Positions 1 through 8,522 of a stretch of DNA of 41,261 nucleotides are shown piece by piece. The stretch lies in assembly GCA_015523325.1 (NCBI GenBank), contig WAKO01000013.1:1-41261 (forward strand), read 5' to 3'. Made by a program: the position numbers and the translations under genes. Origin of the DNA: Microcaldota archaeon. GTDB lineage: Archaea > Micrarchaeota > Micrarchaeia > Anstonellales > J096. The notes beneath the pieces are model-generated. The model was not told the origin of the DNA. It saw nothing but the letters and a program-made list of their open reading frames with translations, and searched no databases. Position 1 is the stretch's first letter. Every line of letters begins with the position of its first letter.

Positions 1-1
1 A

Positions 2-988
2 GGAGGTGTTTATTATATTTATTCCAAATTTGGGAAGGAACCAAAGATAGTAAGGATTCCAGAATATTATCATGGAATACCTAATTCTAAAAGACATTTT
101 CTAGATGTTTTGTTTTTATTTAAAGAGAAAATACCTCTCTATGAAAATCCAAAAGGTAAAATTCTTGAGGTTATGCCTCAAGCTATAGAGGCAAGTTTAG
201 TTAATGCTGTAGTTGAAGGAATAATTAAAATAGAAGATGGAAAAATAAAAATTATAAATAAAGAAAAATTTGAGATGTTAACTTCTTTAGAAAAAGAATA
301 CATAAAAACAGCAATTCTTATCACAGAAGAGAAGAAGGTAAGTAAATCTAAAATTAAAAATTTGGTATCCATTACTAAAAAATACATTGATAATATAACA
401 AAAAATGTTTATGATACCTCAGCTTTAGATTTTTTATGGAAGATTTTTATAGCCTCAATTGTGTTCTCGGTATTCTTTTATGCTGGAATACCTTTAATAG
501 AAATTGCATGGAACTTTATTTTTAATGGATTGATAAATGCAAGAGTTTTTGTTTCATCTATTTTCATAGTAAATGTGGAATTTATTATTGGTATGATGAT
601 GATTCTTGTTACCTTGCCCTCAACCCATTTTTTTACTAGATTCAAAAATAATGAGGTTTACAAAGAAAAGCTTCTATGGGAGAGTTTTAATAACTTACTC
701 AAAAAGAGATCTTTAATAGAAAAGCATGGGTTAAATGAAAAAGACAAATGGGGTAAATGGCTTGTATATGCTTTTATATTTGGAATAAACAAGAATATAA
801 AGAAATTTTTGATAGAACAAGTAGGATTAAATTTAAGTATTAAGGATATAGAGAAGGTTAAAAGAAAGGCTAATTTATGGGTTTCAAAATATGGTTATGG
901 GTTATATAGATATAGGAAAACAAAGCTATCAAGAGGAGGTTTTTTAAGAGGAGGTTTTTCAGGAGGAGGTAGTTTTGGAGCTAGATAA
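2..988 (+). CDS. DUF2207-like (YciQ-type) predicted membrane protein, C-terminal part; 5' end truncated by window edge
   Basis: Frame 2 is open back to base 2 (GGVYYIYSKFGKEPKIVRIPEYYHGIPNSKRHFLDVLFLFKEK...). Two TM segments and a Gly-rich C-terminal tail GGFLRGGFSGGGSFGAR as in DUF2207 proteins. Confidence 0.6.
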   Translation, partial: GGVYYIYSKFGKEPKIVRIPEYYHGIPNSKRHFLDVLFLFKEKIPLYENPKGKILEVMPQAIEASLVNAVVEGIIKIEDGKIKIINKEKFEMLTSLEKEYIKTAILITEEKKVSKSKIKNLVSITKKYIDNITKNVYDTSALDFLWKIFIASIVFSVFFYAGIPLIEIAWNFIFNGLINARVFVSSIFIVNVEFIIGMMMILVTLPSTHFFTRFKNNEVYKEKLLWESFNNLLKKRSLIEKHGLNEKDKWGKWLVYAFIFGINKNIKKFLIEQVGLNLSIKDIEKVKRKANLWVSKYGYGLYRYRKTKLSRGGFLRGGFSGGGSFGAR

Positions 989-1006
989 TTTTTATATTTC
1001 CGTCAT

Positions 1007-1291
1007 TTACCTCCCTCCTTTTACTTTTTTAAACTCCTCTTGGCTATAAACATTTTCACACCCGGCTTTAACCAACTCTAACCCTTGGCTTTCACAAGAA
1101 TTCTTTGCATATTCTAGACATTTATTTACTTCCCCATTGTTTTCCATTCCTATGTTTTGCACATAGCTATCTGTAATGTAGCTGTTTGTGCACTCAAACC
1201 TACACTCACAAATATAATTTGCTGGTTTTGCATTTGAAATACATCCAGCCAAAAACAACAAAACCCCAGCCAAAACAAATAGCACCTTCAT
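1007..1291 (-). CDS. Small Cys-containing lipoprotein
   Basis: N-terminal hydrophobic signal with lipobox MKVLFVLAGVLLFLAGC; several Cys in the mature part. Confidence 0.6.
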   Translation of the reverse strand: MKVLFVLAGVLLFLAGCISNAKPANYICECRFECTNSYITDSYVQNIGMENNGEVNKCLEYAKNSCESQGLELVKAGCENVYSQEEFKKVKGGR

Positions 1292-1326
1292 AAAAAAATT
1301 AATCCCAGTTTTTTTAAATTTTTAAT

Positions 1327-1363
1327 CCCTTTCTAGTTTTAAGAGGTTCATAGCTAGAAAGGG
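1327..1363. repeat. Perfect 10-bp inverted repeat CCCTTTCTAG / CTAGAAAGGG, 17-nt spacer
   Basis: Arms read directly at 1327-1336 and 1354-1363. Confidence 0.7.
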
Positions 1364-1474
1364 CTAGAAAAGACTAGAGGGTTTCACTAGTTAAAAAATA
1401 ATGGCGTTAAAGTGTAATTATAGGTTAAAAATAATGGCTTTAAGTTTATCTGCTGGTTAAAAGAAGTTATAATT

Positions 1475-1522
1475 GAGAAAAGTTAAAGTATAGTTGCACT
1501 TTTTTCGGAGAAAAGTTAAAGT
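1475..1522. repeat. 15-bp direct repeat GAGAAAAGTTAAAGT, two copies
   Basis: Copies at 1475-1489 and 1508-1522. Confidence 0.7.
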
Positions 1523-1531
1523 TTAAATGGA

Positions 1532-1550
1532 CTTTTACTAAAAGTAAAAG
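1532..1550. repeat. Hairpin CTTTTACT-AAA-AGTAAAAG
   Basis: 8-bp perfect stem with 3-nt loop, read directly. Confidence 0.6.
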
Positions 1551-1661
1551 CATGGAAATAAGCTTAGAAGTGTTGAGAGATGTAATTGAGGGGGGAGGAG
1601 AATCTTGTTTTGTTCCTAAAAGTTAGAGTTAGTATTTTTTGAGTTTACAAAAAGCAGGCAA

Positions 1662-1683
1662 TTTGTTCCAAAAAGGGAACAAA
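1662..1683 (-). terminator. Hairpin TTTGTTCC-AAAAAG-GGAACAAA downstream of the minus-strand ORF ending at 1702, preceded on that strand by a T-rich tract
   Basis: 8-bp perfect stem; minus-strand reading between ORF stop and hairpin is T-rich, compatible with archaeal termination. Confidence 0.35.
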
Positions 1684-1701
1684 AAAAGAAAAAATTAAAA
1701 A

Positions 1702-1920
1702 TTAAAAAGGATGTTCCCAATACTCCTCTTCCTCTTCTTCAATCTCATAAAAGATAGCTATTTTTTCTCCCTCCTCCTCTTTCACAAAGATATTTCCATA
1801 TTTTGAGATCAAATCCCAAAGCTCTTCCCCACTAACCTCTTTTAATCTAACTACATAAGCCTCCTTCATTTTCAACCTCCAAGGAGCAAAATTTTGCTCC
1901 TCACTATATAGGGCTCTCAC
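1702..1920 (-). CDS. Small acidic hypothetical protein
   Basis: 72-aa ORF with Glu-rich C-terminus (EIEEEEEEYWEHPF), no overlapping better ORF. Confidence 0.4.
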   Translation of the reverse strand: MRALYSEEQNFAPWRLKMKEAYVVRLKEVSGEELWDLISKYGNIFVKEEEGEKIAIFYEIEEEEEEYWEHPF

Positions 1921-1991
1921 TTTTGAGTTAAATTTTTAAGTATTTAGTTAATTTTTAAACCCTGTCTTTTCTTCTTAATTAACAAGTCCAA

Positions 1992-2201
1992 TTAGTTTCC
2001 ACAATCCTTTGGGCAGGTTTCTTTTGTTTCAGCACAAGGACAACCCTCTCCTAAACAAACTATTTCTTGGCAAACTCCATCCCCACACATATCTCTACAA
2101 ATCTTTTGTTCTTGTTTTACTTCTTGGTTAGTTTCTCCCTTGCTTTCCACACACCCAAAAAGAAGAAGTGTAAGGAGAAGAACTATTATTATTTTTTCCA
2201 T
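1992..2201 (-). CDS. Small Cys-rich lipoprotein with CGDGVC...CPKDCG motif
   Basis: Signal and lipobox LLLFGC; mature part CRDMCGDGVCQEIVCLGEGCPCAETKETCPKDCG. Confidence 0.6.
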   Translation of the reverse strand: MEKIIIVLLLTLLLFGCVESKGETNQEVKQEQKICRDMCGDGVCQEIVCLGEGCPCAETKETCPKDCGN

Positions 2202-2253
2202 GAAGGGTTTATTTTTGGAAAAATTAAAAAGCTTAGCTAGGCTTAGTTAAAGA

Positions 2254-3228
2254 CTAAAAAGCTATGAGGAGGAGGATTGCTAAAACTCCAAGCATCATCT
2301 CAATGAAAGTGTAAAACAAGACTAATTCGCTCTCTTTTATTTTTCCCATTATTTTTACAGTATATTGAAGTAAGCTTATAGGTTTTTTAGGAGGAATTAA
2401 AAGACCTTCTCTCTCCTCAAACCACCAACCTTCAGAAGGAAGCTTATTCTTTGTCTTTATAACTAAATCTATTAAATGAGGAATAAAGAGGAAGAACACA
2501 AAGCTCTCTAAATTATCCACAATTGCTAATGTTGAGATAACTCCTCCCATTAAAAGTGTTCCAACATCTCCGGGAAAAACCTTTGAAGGGTATTTATTGA
2601 AGATAAGGAAACCAATTAAAGCTCCAACCATTATTGAAGAAAAGATGAAGAGGAGGTTTTTCTCAAAATAATATCCTAATATCATTCCCGTTAGATAAAT
2701 AACCAAAGAAAGACTTGCCTCAATCCCATTAATTCCAGCAAATATATTTGCTAGGTTAGCAGTTCCGCTTATTGCTAAAGGAATTATTAAAAATAGGTAA
2801 ATTGCTCCAAAGTCTATTGGTCCTAACAAAGGGATTGCTATTGTTGTGCTCCCCACAGCTTTTAAAGTTATTAAGGGTATGGAAGCCACCATAGGAAACA
2901 AAGCTTTTATCCACTTCTTCATTCCAAATAAATCATCTATAAGACCAACAAAAGCAAGAACAATTCCTGTAAGCACTATCGCCAAATAATACTCAACCCT
3001 TATCCCATTTCCATAAAACAGGTTTATTCCTAGCACAAACATTGAAGATAAAAAAAAGGACAGAGCTAATCCAATTCCTCCTAGATGAAAAACCTTTGGT
3101 TTAGAGGATTTATTTAAATCTTCTGCTACAATCCCTCTCTTTTTCCCAACCTCTATTAGTTTTTTTGTTATCAAAAAGGAGAGGAAAAAGCTAATAACCA
3201 ATCCTACCAAAGAAAGGGCTTCGATCAC
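2254..3228 (-). CDS. Glycosyltransferase family 4 / MraY-like (UDP-sugar:polyprenyl-phosphate sugar-1-phosphate transferase)
   Basis: Multi-TM protein with GLIDDLFGMKKW, ANLANIFAGINGIE and FPGDVGTLLMGG motifs characteristic of the MraY/WecA/Alg7 family. Confidence 0.85.
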   Translation of the reverse strand: MIEALSLVGLVISFFLSFLITKKLIEVGKKRGIVAEDLNKSSKPKVFHLGGIGLALSFFLSSMFVLGINLFYGNGIRVEYYLAIVLTGIVLAFVGLIDDLFGMKKWIKALFPMVASIPLITLKAVGSTTIAIPLLGPIDFGAIYLFLIIPLAISGTANLANIFAGINGIEASLSLVIYLTGMILGYYFEKNLLFIFSSIMVGALIGFLIFNKYPSKVFPGDVGTLLMGGVISTLAIVDNLESFVFFLFIPHLIDLVIKTKNKLPSEGWWFEEREGLLIPPKKPISLLQYTVKIMGKIKESELVLFYTFIEMMLGVLAILLLIAF

Positions 3229-3326
3229 TTTATCCTCCTTCTAAGCCTTTCATTAAGTTTGCTTTTCTCTTTTCTAATTGATTAGTTTTAAATAGTTTTT
3301 CCAGCTTATAAGTATTAACTTCTTCC

Positions 3327-3399
3327 AGCCCCGTCGTCTAGCGGCCAAGGATGTTGGGCTTTGGACCCAAAGACCCCGGTTCGAATCCGGGCGGGGCTA
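3327..3399 (+). tRNA. tRNA-Gln (TTG)
   Basis: Acceptor AGCCCCG/CGGGGCT, anticodon stem TTGGG/CCCAA with loop CTTTGGA, T-arm CCCGG-TTCGAAT-CCGGG. Confidence 0.93.
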
Positions 3400-3448
3400 T
3401 CTTATGTTTTAAATTAAATAAATTACTCATTGTTTTTTGTTTTTTCCT

Positions 3449-3703
3449 TTACTCTTTCATCTTTTCCTTTATTCTTCTTTTTAGCCCTTCTATATCCACA
3501 AATCCCTCATAAAGCAATTCTCCATCAAAAACAACTCCTGGAGAGCTCATTATTGGGTATTTTTCAAGATAAGAAGGTTCTTTTACAACATCAATGACTT
3601 TAACCTCTATAGGAAGTTCTTTTGCTAACTCTTCTATTTGTGAAATAACCTCATGGCACTTATGGCAACCTTTTGTTTTTAATACTAAAACTTCCATACC
3701 CAT
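3449..3703 (-). CDS. Thioredoxin/glutaredoxin-like small protein
   Basis: GCHKC redox motif near the N-terminus, cis-Pro region MSSPGVVFDGELLYEG, C-terminal helix. Confidence 0.75.
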   Translation of the reverse strand: MGMEVLVLKTKGCHKCHEVISQIEELAKELPIEVKVIDVVKEPSYLEKYPIMSSPGVVFDGELLYEGFVDIEGLKRRIKEKMKE

Positions 3704-3779
3704 TTTTTTCCCTCCTAAATTTTAGCTTTCTCCTGTTAATCTAATCTTTAACCATATATAAAGATTTTGTTGAATTTTG

Positions 3780-4520
3780 TTAAAACTGGGAACCTCTAAA
3801 TAGTTTTGATTCAAGCCTTATTACTGATAGCAGCTCATTCATTCTTTCATAATCTTTTACTCTTCCTATATCCATCCAGAATTCCCTATTATCTATATAT
3901 GCAAGTATTTTTTCGTTCTTCTCCAATAAGCGGGGAAAAACGTGTTTTGAGAAATCCTCTCCTTCCTTTATAAGGCCAAGTATTTTCTTATTCATTGCAT
4001 AAATTCCTGTATTTATTAAGTACTTTTTCATTGGTTTTTCTTTAAAGCCTTTTATATAACCTCCTTCCACTTCAGCAATTCCATACTCTAAGGATAGCTC
4101 TTTTGGAATTAGGCCAATAGTTACTATAGGTTTTTTACTTAAGTGATGTTTTCCCATCTCTCTTAAGTTCCAAGAGGTTAAGTGATCTCCAGCAACAACA
4201 AAAAAATTCTCTCCAAGCTCATCCTCTTTAAATTGCTTTAGTGCTCCTGCTGTGTTTAGGGGTTTCTCCTCATACTTGTACTTTATTTTTATTCCTAATT
4301 CCTTCCCATCTCCAAAATAGCTTTCAATCATCTCCCCTAAGTAACCAACTGCAAGAAACACCTCTTTTACCCCATTCTTTTTTAGGTTTGCTATGACATA
4401 TTCTAAAACTGGCTTATCTCCTATTTTAAGTAGAGGTTTAGGAGTGTGGTCTGTGTAAGGCCTTAACCTTTGTCCTCTCCCTCCACATAAAACAATTGCT
4501 TTCTCTATTGTTTCATCCAT
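3780..4520 (-). CDS. Sugar-phosphate nucleotidyltransferase (NTP_transferase family)
   Basis: AIVLCGGRGQRLRPYTDHTPKPLLKIGDKPVLEY signature. Confidence 0.9.
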   Translation of the reverse strand: MDETIEKAIVLCGGRGQRLRPYTDHTPKPLLKIGDKPVLEYVIANLKKNGVKEVFLAVGYLGEMIESYFGDGKELGIKIKYKYEEKPLNTAGALKQFKEDELGENFFVVAGDHLTSWNLREMGKHHLSKKPIVTIGLIPKELSLEYGIAEVEGGYIKGFKEKPMKKYLINTGIYAMNKKILGLIKEGEDFSKHVFPRLLEKNEKILAYIDNREFWMDIGRVKDYERMNELLSVIRLESKLFRGSQF

Positions 4521-4548
4521 CCTTTCATCCTCATTCTTAAGATTATTA

Positions 4549-5178
4549 TTAATTTAATTTTATTAATTCTTTTAAAAGGAGTGCAGATAAAGCCCCTCCT
4601 AAAGAGCCAATTATGTTGCTTATTTCCTTATTCCCTAACCCCCTCTCCTCAAAGAATCCTGCAACACTATCCAATAAGCTTCCTATAACACCGGCTATTG
4701 TTATTATTATTGCCTCTAGATAGTTTATTTTAAACAAGAACAAAGAAGCTAAAGCTATTAAGGAGCTTCCTATTAAAGAGGCAAAAATTCCTAAAAAGCT
4801 AATCCCTCCATTCGTTCCCCTTCTAACCTTTTTTAACGTTAACACTTCAAAAGGCTCGTCAAATATCCCTAGTTCTGAGGAGAATTTGTCTGCTGTTACA
4901 GAAGCAACACTAGCTAAAAAAGGGAGGGGGTTGTTGGTGTAATAGTAATAAATAACAAAGGCTATTGGGACAATTCCATTTGAAAAAACGTTTTTCCATC
5001 CTCTCCTATATTCATAAACTCCCATCTCCTTTTTCTCAAAATATCCAAACTTTGTAACCCATACAGAGGAAAAAAGGAAAACAAACATTATTATTAAGGA
5101 GTTAAGACCTCCAAAGAAATAGAGGAGAATTCCAAAAAAAGAAGAGAGAAGAAGTCCTTTTTTATCAAGTAAGAACAT
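4549..5178 (-). CDS. DUF92 family integral membrane protein (possible polyprenol/phytyl-phosphate kinase-like)
   Basis: Multi-TM with SVTADKFSSELGIF, RRGTNGGISFLG and GSLLDSVAGFFEERG motifs of the DUF92/TIGR00297 family. Confidence 0.8.
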   Translation of the reverse strand: MFLLDKKGLLLSSFFGILLYFFGGLNSLIIMFVFLFSSVWVTKFGYFEKKEMGVYEYRRGWKNVFSNGIVPIAFVIYYYYTNNPLPFLASVASVTADKFSSELGIFDEPFEVLTLKKVRRGTNGGISFLGIFASLIGSSLIALASLFLFKINYLEAIIITIAGVIGSLLDSVAGFFEERGLGNKEISNIIGSLGGALSALLLKELIKLN

Positions 5179-5186
5179 AATTTACC

Positions 5187-5339
5187 CTATTTTTTAGCCC
5201 TTACCTCTCTGTTTTTCCTCCTTAAATATTTGCTTCCACACTTCCTGCATTTTGTTGCTGTTTTTTTGTTTCTTGTTTTACACCTTAAGCAAACTAATAT
5301 TTCACTCAACTCCTTTTCAGCTTCAGGAAATTTTGCCAT
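5187..5339 (-). CDS. rpl40e: Ribosomal protein eL40 (L40e)
   Basis: 50-aa ORF below the ORF-track cutoff: MAKFPEAEKELSEILVCLRCKTRNKKTATKCRKCGSKYLRRKNREVRAKK, with the L40e CxxC...CxxC zinc ribbon. Confidence 0.9.
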   Translation of the reverse strand: MAKFPEAEKELSEILVCLRCKTRNKKTATKCRKCGSKYLRRKNREVRAKK

Positions 5340-5493
5340 GTCCTCACCTTTTAGCTTTCTTTTTTCTTTAATTAAATATCTAAGGAACCATTAATATAAT
5401 CAAGGATAGTTATTTAAAACATAAGCTTTTGCGCTTTTTAAGTTGGTTAAACTTTGGTTACTTTATCTTTTTAAAAGGAAACTTTCATTTCTA

Positions 5494-6123
5494 GTTGTGG
5501 TTGAAGTGGAAAGAGGAAAAGGAATAAGTTTGGGAGTAAAAGGCCTTAATTTGGAGCTTCCTTCAAATGAGCTAATTTTTGTTAGAGGAAAAACAGGAGT
5601 TGGAAAAACATTCCTCTGCCTAAAAGCTGCTGAGGCAGAGGCATTGAAAGGAAGGAGAGTTATATATTTCTCAACGAATGAAGATAGGGAAAGCATTCTA
5701 AAAAAAGCTGGATTTTTAGGGATAGATTTTAGGGGCCTAGAAGCCAGAGAGAATTTAAAGTTAATTGATTACTCTCCTATGGAGGTTAAGAGACTTATAG
5801 AAGGAGGAGCCTTAATAGATGAAATAGAGGAGTTTGGTTATTCTCTTGTAATAATTGATTCATTTGGATTTATTTTGAGTTCTTTTAATTCTAATGTGGA
5901 TGCGCTTTCATTTTCCTTTAGCTTCTTTAATCTCTATAAGAAGTTAAGGGTTAGCTTTCTATTGACTGGGGAAAAGGAGAGCGATTTTGAGCATATTTCT
6001 CACAATTTAATTTATTTGGAAGAGGGAAAGATGAGGTTTATAAAGAGCTCAACTCAACATTTAGTGAATAAGAGCTATGAATATGTTATTGGAAAGGAAG
6101 GAATTGAATTAAAGCAAGCATAA
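5494..6123 (+). CDS. RecA-superfamily ATPase (KaiC/FlaH-like)
   Basis: Walker A GKTGVGKT, Walker B-like LVIIDS; start probably a GTG at 5494-5500 rather than 5443 because the conserved region begins at VEVERGKGISLGVKGL. Confidence 0.7.
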   Translation, partial: VVVEVERGKGISLGVKGLNLELPSNELIFVRGKTGVGKTFLCLKAAEAEALKGRRVIYFSTNEDRESILKKAGFLGIDFRGLEARENLKLIDYSPMEVKRLIEGGALIDEIEEFGYSLVIIDSFGFILSSFNSNVDALSFSFSFFNLYKKLRVSFLLTGEKESDFEHISHNLIYLEEGKMRFIKSSTQHLVNKSYEYVIGKEGIELKQA

Positions 6124-6153
6124 GAAAGAAAGTAGAAATAAGGTGTGTAGGGG

Positions 6154-6636
6154 GTGTTTAAACTGTCAAGGAAAATTGAAGAACATCTGCAATTTATAAA
6201 AATACAGGAGAGAAAAAGAAAAGGAGGTTTTGTAAAAGGCCAATCCTCTGCAGAGTTTTCCATAATATTCTCTATTGGAGTTTTCTTAGCTTTAATTTTC
6301 TTTGCTCTAGCAGTTTCTAATGTTAATGATTTGTTACAGCAAAGGGATGATTATAGAGTAGAGAGAGTTTTGAATGAATGGTATTATATTGCAAATGATG
6401 TTTGGTTGCAAGGAAACGGCTCATCTTATGTTTGGAGGGGCTCATTACCTTTAGGTTATGATCCTTCAAACTCCAAAATAGCTGGAAATACAATTATTCT
6501 TAGCTTTGATGATGGAAGGCAATACACAAAATCTTTTATTGACTTTCAAATAACAGGGAGTGTTCCACCCTCAAACTCAAACATCTCTCTAAGAATTTCT
6601 TATGATGGAGAGAAGGTTATATTCACCCCAATATAA
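6154..6636 (+). CDS. Type IV pilin-like protein with class III-type signal
   Basis: KGQSSAEFSIIFSIGVFLALIFFALAVSN: short basic leader, G|Q-x-x-x-E-F cleavage-site pattern, then hydrophobic helix. Confidence 0.65.
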   Translation: MFKLSRKIEEHLQFIKIQERKRKGGFVKGQSSAEFSIIFSIGVFLALIFFALAVSNVNDLLQQRDDYRVERVLNEWYYIANDVWLQGNGSSYVWRGSLPLGYDPSNSKIAGNTIILSFDDGRQYTKSFIDFQITGSVPPSNSNISLRISYDGEKVIFTPI

Positions 6637-6673
6637 TTTGTTGTTGGCTTTTAGAGGCTAAAACAATAATTTT

Positions 6674-7081
6674 TTGATAAAAGGGAAAAACATGGAAAGT
6701 ATAGTAATAGCAACCGGCTTTGTAATTATATTCTTGCTTTTGCTTTTTGTAATTGCATTTAATTATACTTCTATAACTAGCTTTGCTTTTGAGGCTGAAA
6801 AGGCAAGCGCTAGGGAAGATTTAGAGAGGCTTATTGTAACTCTTGATAGGATTTACTCCTCTGGTTATGTTGGAGAACCAACAACAGTTACTTTTCCCTA
6901 TAAATATAACTTTTATGTTGGAGAAAGAATAGTTGTTATGGAAAGAGTGGACGTTCCGATAAGAGTGGAGGCTGCTTCTTCCTCTCCTCTTGTTCCAACA
7001 AACATCTCCTCTACTTCTTCAGTTAATATAACTTATAGTATTTATTCCTCTTCTTGGGCTCTAAAGATTGAGAAAGCCTAG
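6674..7081 (+). CDS. Membrane-anchored pilin/pseudopilin-like secreted protein
   Basis: Single N-terminal hydrophobic helix (MESIVIATGFVIIFLLLLFVIAF), beta-rich extracytoplasmic domain, directly follows the pilin-like gene. Confidence 0.5.
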   Translation: MIKGKNMESIVIATGFVIIFLLLLFVIAFNYTSITSFAFEAEKASAREDLERLIVTLDRIYSSGYVGEPTTVTFPYKYNFYVGERIVVMERVDVPIRVEAASSSPLVPTNISSTSSVNITYSIYSSSWALKIEKA

Positions 7082-7115
7082 CTTTGGCATCTCTATAATA
7101 CTTCTATACCTTTCT

Positions 7116-7529
7116 CTATAAAGAGAAATCAATTTTTAGCCCATCCCTAATATAACAAATTCCATAAATGCATTCTAAACCCAGCTTTTTGCAAAGCTCA
7201 ATAACTTCTTTATCCTCACTTCCTGGCTGAAACCAAATTTTCCTTATTCCTAAGCTTTTTGCTTCCTCAACAACTTTTTTTGCTATTTTTGGATTTACAA
7301 TTATTATCACAACATCAATATCAATTAATTTTGAAAGCTCTGTTAAGGAAGGAAAAGTTTTTCTGCCCACTATCTCATTATAATTTGGGTTTACTGGAAA
7401 GGCTTTATAGCCCTCCTTTAATAATTGAGCAAAAACCTTATAGCCATACTTCTCCTTATTTGGGGTGGCTCCAACAACAGCTATTTTGTTCTCTTTTTTT
7501 AGGAATTCTTCAATGTTTGTTTTTTCCAT
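7116..7529 (-). CDS. CoA-binding domain protein (COG1832-like)
   Basis: IAVVGATPNKEKYGYKVFAQLLKEGYKAFPVNPNYNEIVGRKTFPSL...IWFQPGSED pattern. Confidence 0.85.
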   Translation of the reverse strand: MEKTNIEEFLKKENKIAVVGATPNKEKYGYKVFAQLLKEGYKAFPVNPNYNEIVGRKTFPSLTELSKLIDIDVVIIIVNPKIAKKVVEEAKSLGIRKIWFQPGSEDKEVIELCKKLGLECIYGICYIRDGLKIDFSL

Positions 7530-7630
7530 GAAAAGTTTTCTAAGCTTTCCTTTAAATCCCTTCCTTTAATTTAAAAGGTTCAAAAAATCAACTATTTAAT
7601 TTAAAAAATGAACCGAGATATTTTCTCAAT

Positions 7631-8410
7631 ATGTTGGCAGCATTTGTTATAAGTTTGAGGGAGAGCGCTGAGGCTTTGTTAGTTTTAAGTATTATCTACG
7701 CTTATCTTTCCAAAACTTCAAATACTTCCAAATTCATTCCAGTGCTTTTTGCTTCTCTAATAGCTGTTTTAATTAGCATTGGCATTTTCTTTGCTTTGGG
7801 TTTCTTTTCCTCTCTTCTAACAGATTATTATTTGGAGTTGTTTGAAGGAGTAACAATGATGTTTGCGGCTTTCCTTATAACTACTTTTATATTGTGGATG
7901 AAAGGAAGGAAGGAGCATTTAGAATTAAAGAAAAAGCTAGCCCCAAACCTTATAGTTTTATCCTTTTTGAGTTTTATCTCTACATTAAGGGAGGGAATTG
8001 AAACTTCCATATTTTTGTTTGGTCTCTCCTTAAAAGGAGAAGAAATATTGATCCCTTCTATTTTTGGAATTGTTGTTGCTACAGTCATATTTTACTTAAC
8101 TTCTAAGAAATTAATATCTTTGGACTTAAAGCTCTTCTTTAATTTAACAGGAGCATTGCTAATAGTGTTTTCAGCCGGCCTTATAGCGAGAGGAATAGGA
8201 GAGCTTCAAGAAGTTGGTTGGTTGCCAACATTTGTGGAGGAGATTTGGAATGCTGAAGGGGTTTTAAGTGAGGAAAGCTTTTTTGGAAGCTTCTTAAAGA
8301 CCTTTGTTGGTTATGACTCCACCCCCTCCTTATTACAAGCCGTTGCTTATTTCTCTTATTTGATTGGAGTTGGTTATTTCTATGCCTTTGAGAGAAAGAG
8401 CATCAATTAG
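7631..8410 (+). CDS. FTR1-family high-affinity iron permease-like membrane protein
   Basis: Two REx(x)E-type motifs in TM helices: SLRESAEALLVLSI and TLREGIETSIFLFG; seven-TM hydrophobicity. Confidence 0.75.
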   Translation: MLAAFVISLRESAEALLVLSIIYAYLSKTSNTSKFIPVLFASLIAVLISIGIFFALGFFSSLLTDYYLELFEGVTMMFAAFLITTFILWMKGRKEHLELKKKLAPNLIVLSFLSFISTLREGIETSIFLFGLSLKGEEILIPSIFGIVVATVIFYLTSKKLISLDLKLFFNLTGALLIVFSAGLIARGIGELQEVGWLPTFVEEIWNAEGVLSEESFFGSFLKTFVGYDSTPSLLQAVAYFSYLIGVGYFYAFERKSIN

Positions 8411-8522
8411 TTGTGAGCTTTCTCTCTTGCCATCCATCTATTTTTTGTTATCTATTTAAGTTATTCTTATTAAGCAAAGTTTCTTTTAATTTATCAACTC
8501 CTTTTAAAGTTTTCATCTTTAA

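Noticed and set aside
178-387. Minus-strand 69-aa ORF
   Set aside because: Antisense to the DUF2207-like gene; no family features.
1327-1363. 10-bp inverted repeat as insertion-sequence terminal repeats
   Set aside because: Arms are only 17 nt apart with no transposase nearby; a hairpin or regulator site is more plausible.
5463-5696. Minus-strand 77-aa ORF
   Set aside because: Antisense to the Walker A region of the RecA-like ATPase.
7259-7531. Plus-strand 90-aa Leu/Gln-rich ORF
   Set aside because: Antisense to the CoA-binding protein, compositionally spurious.
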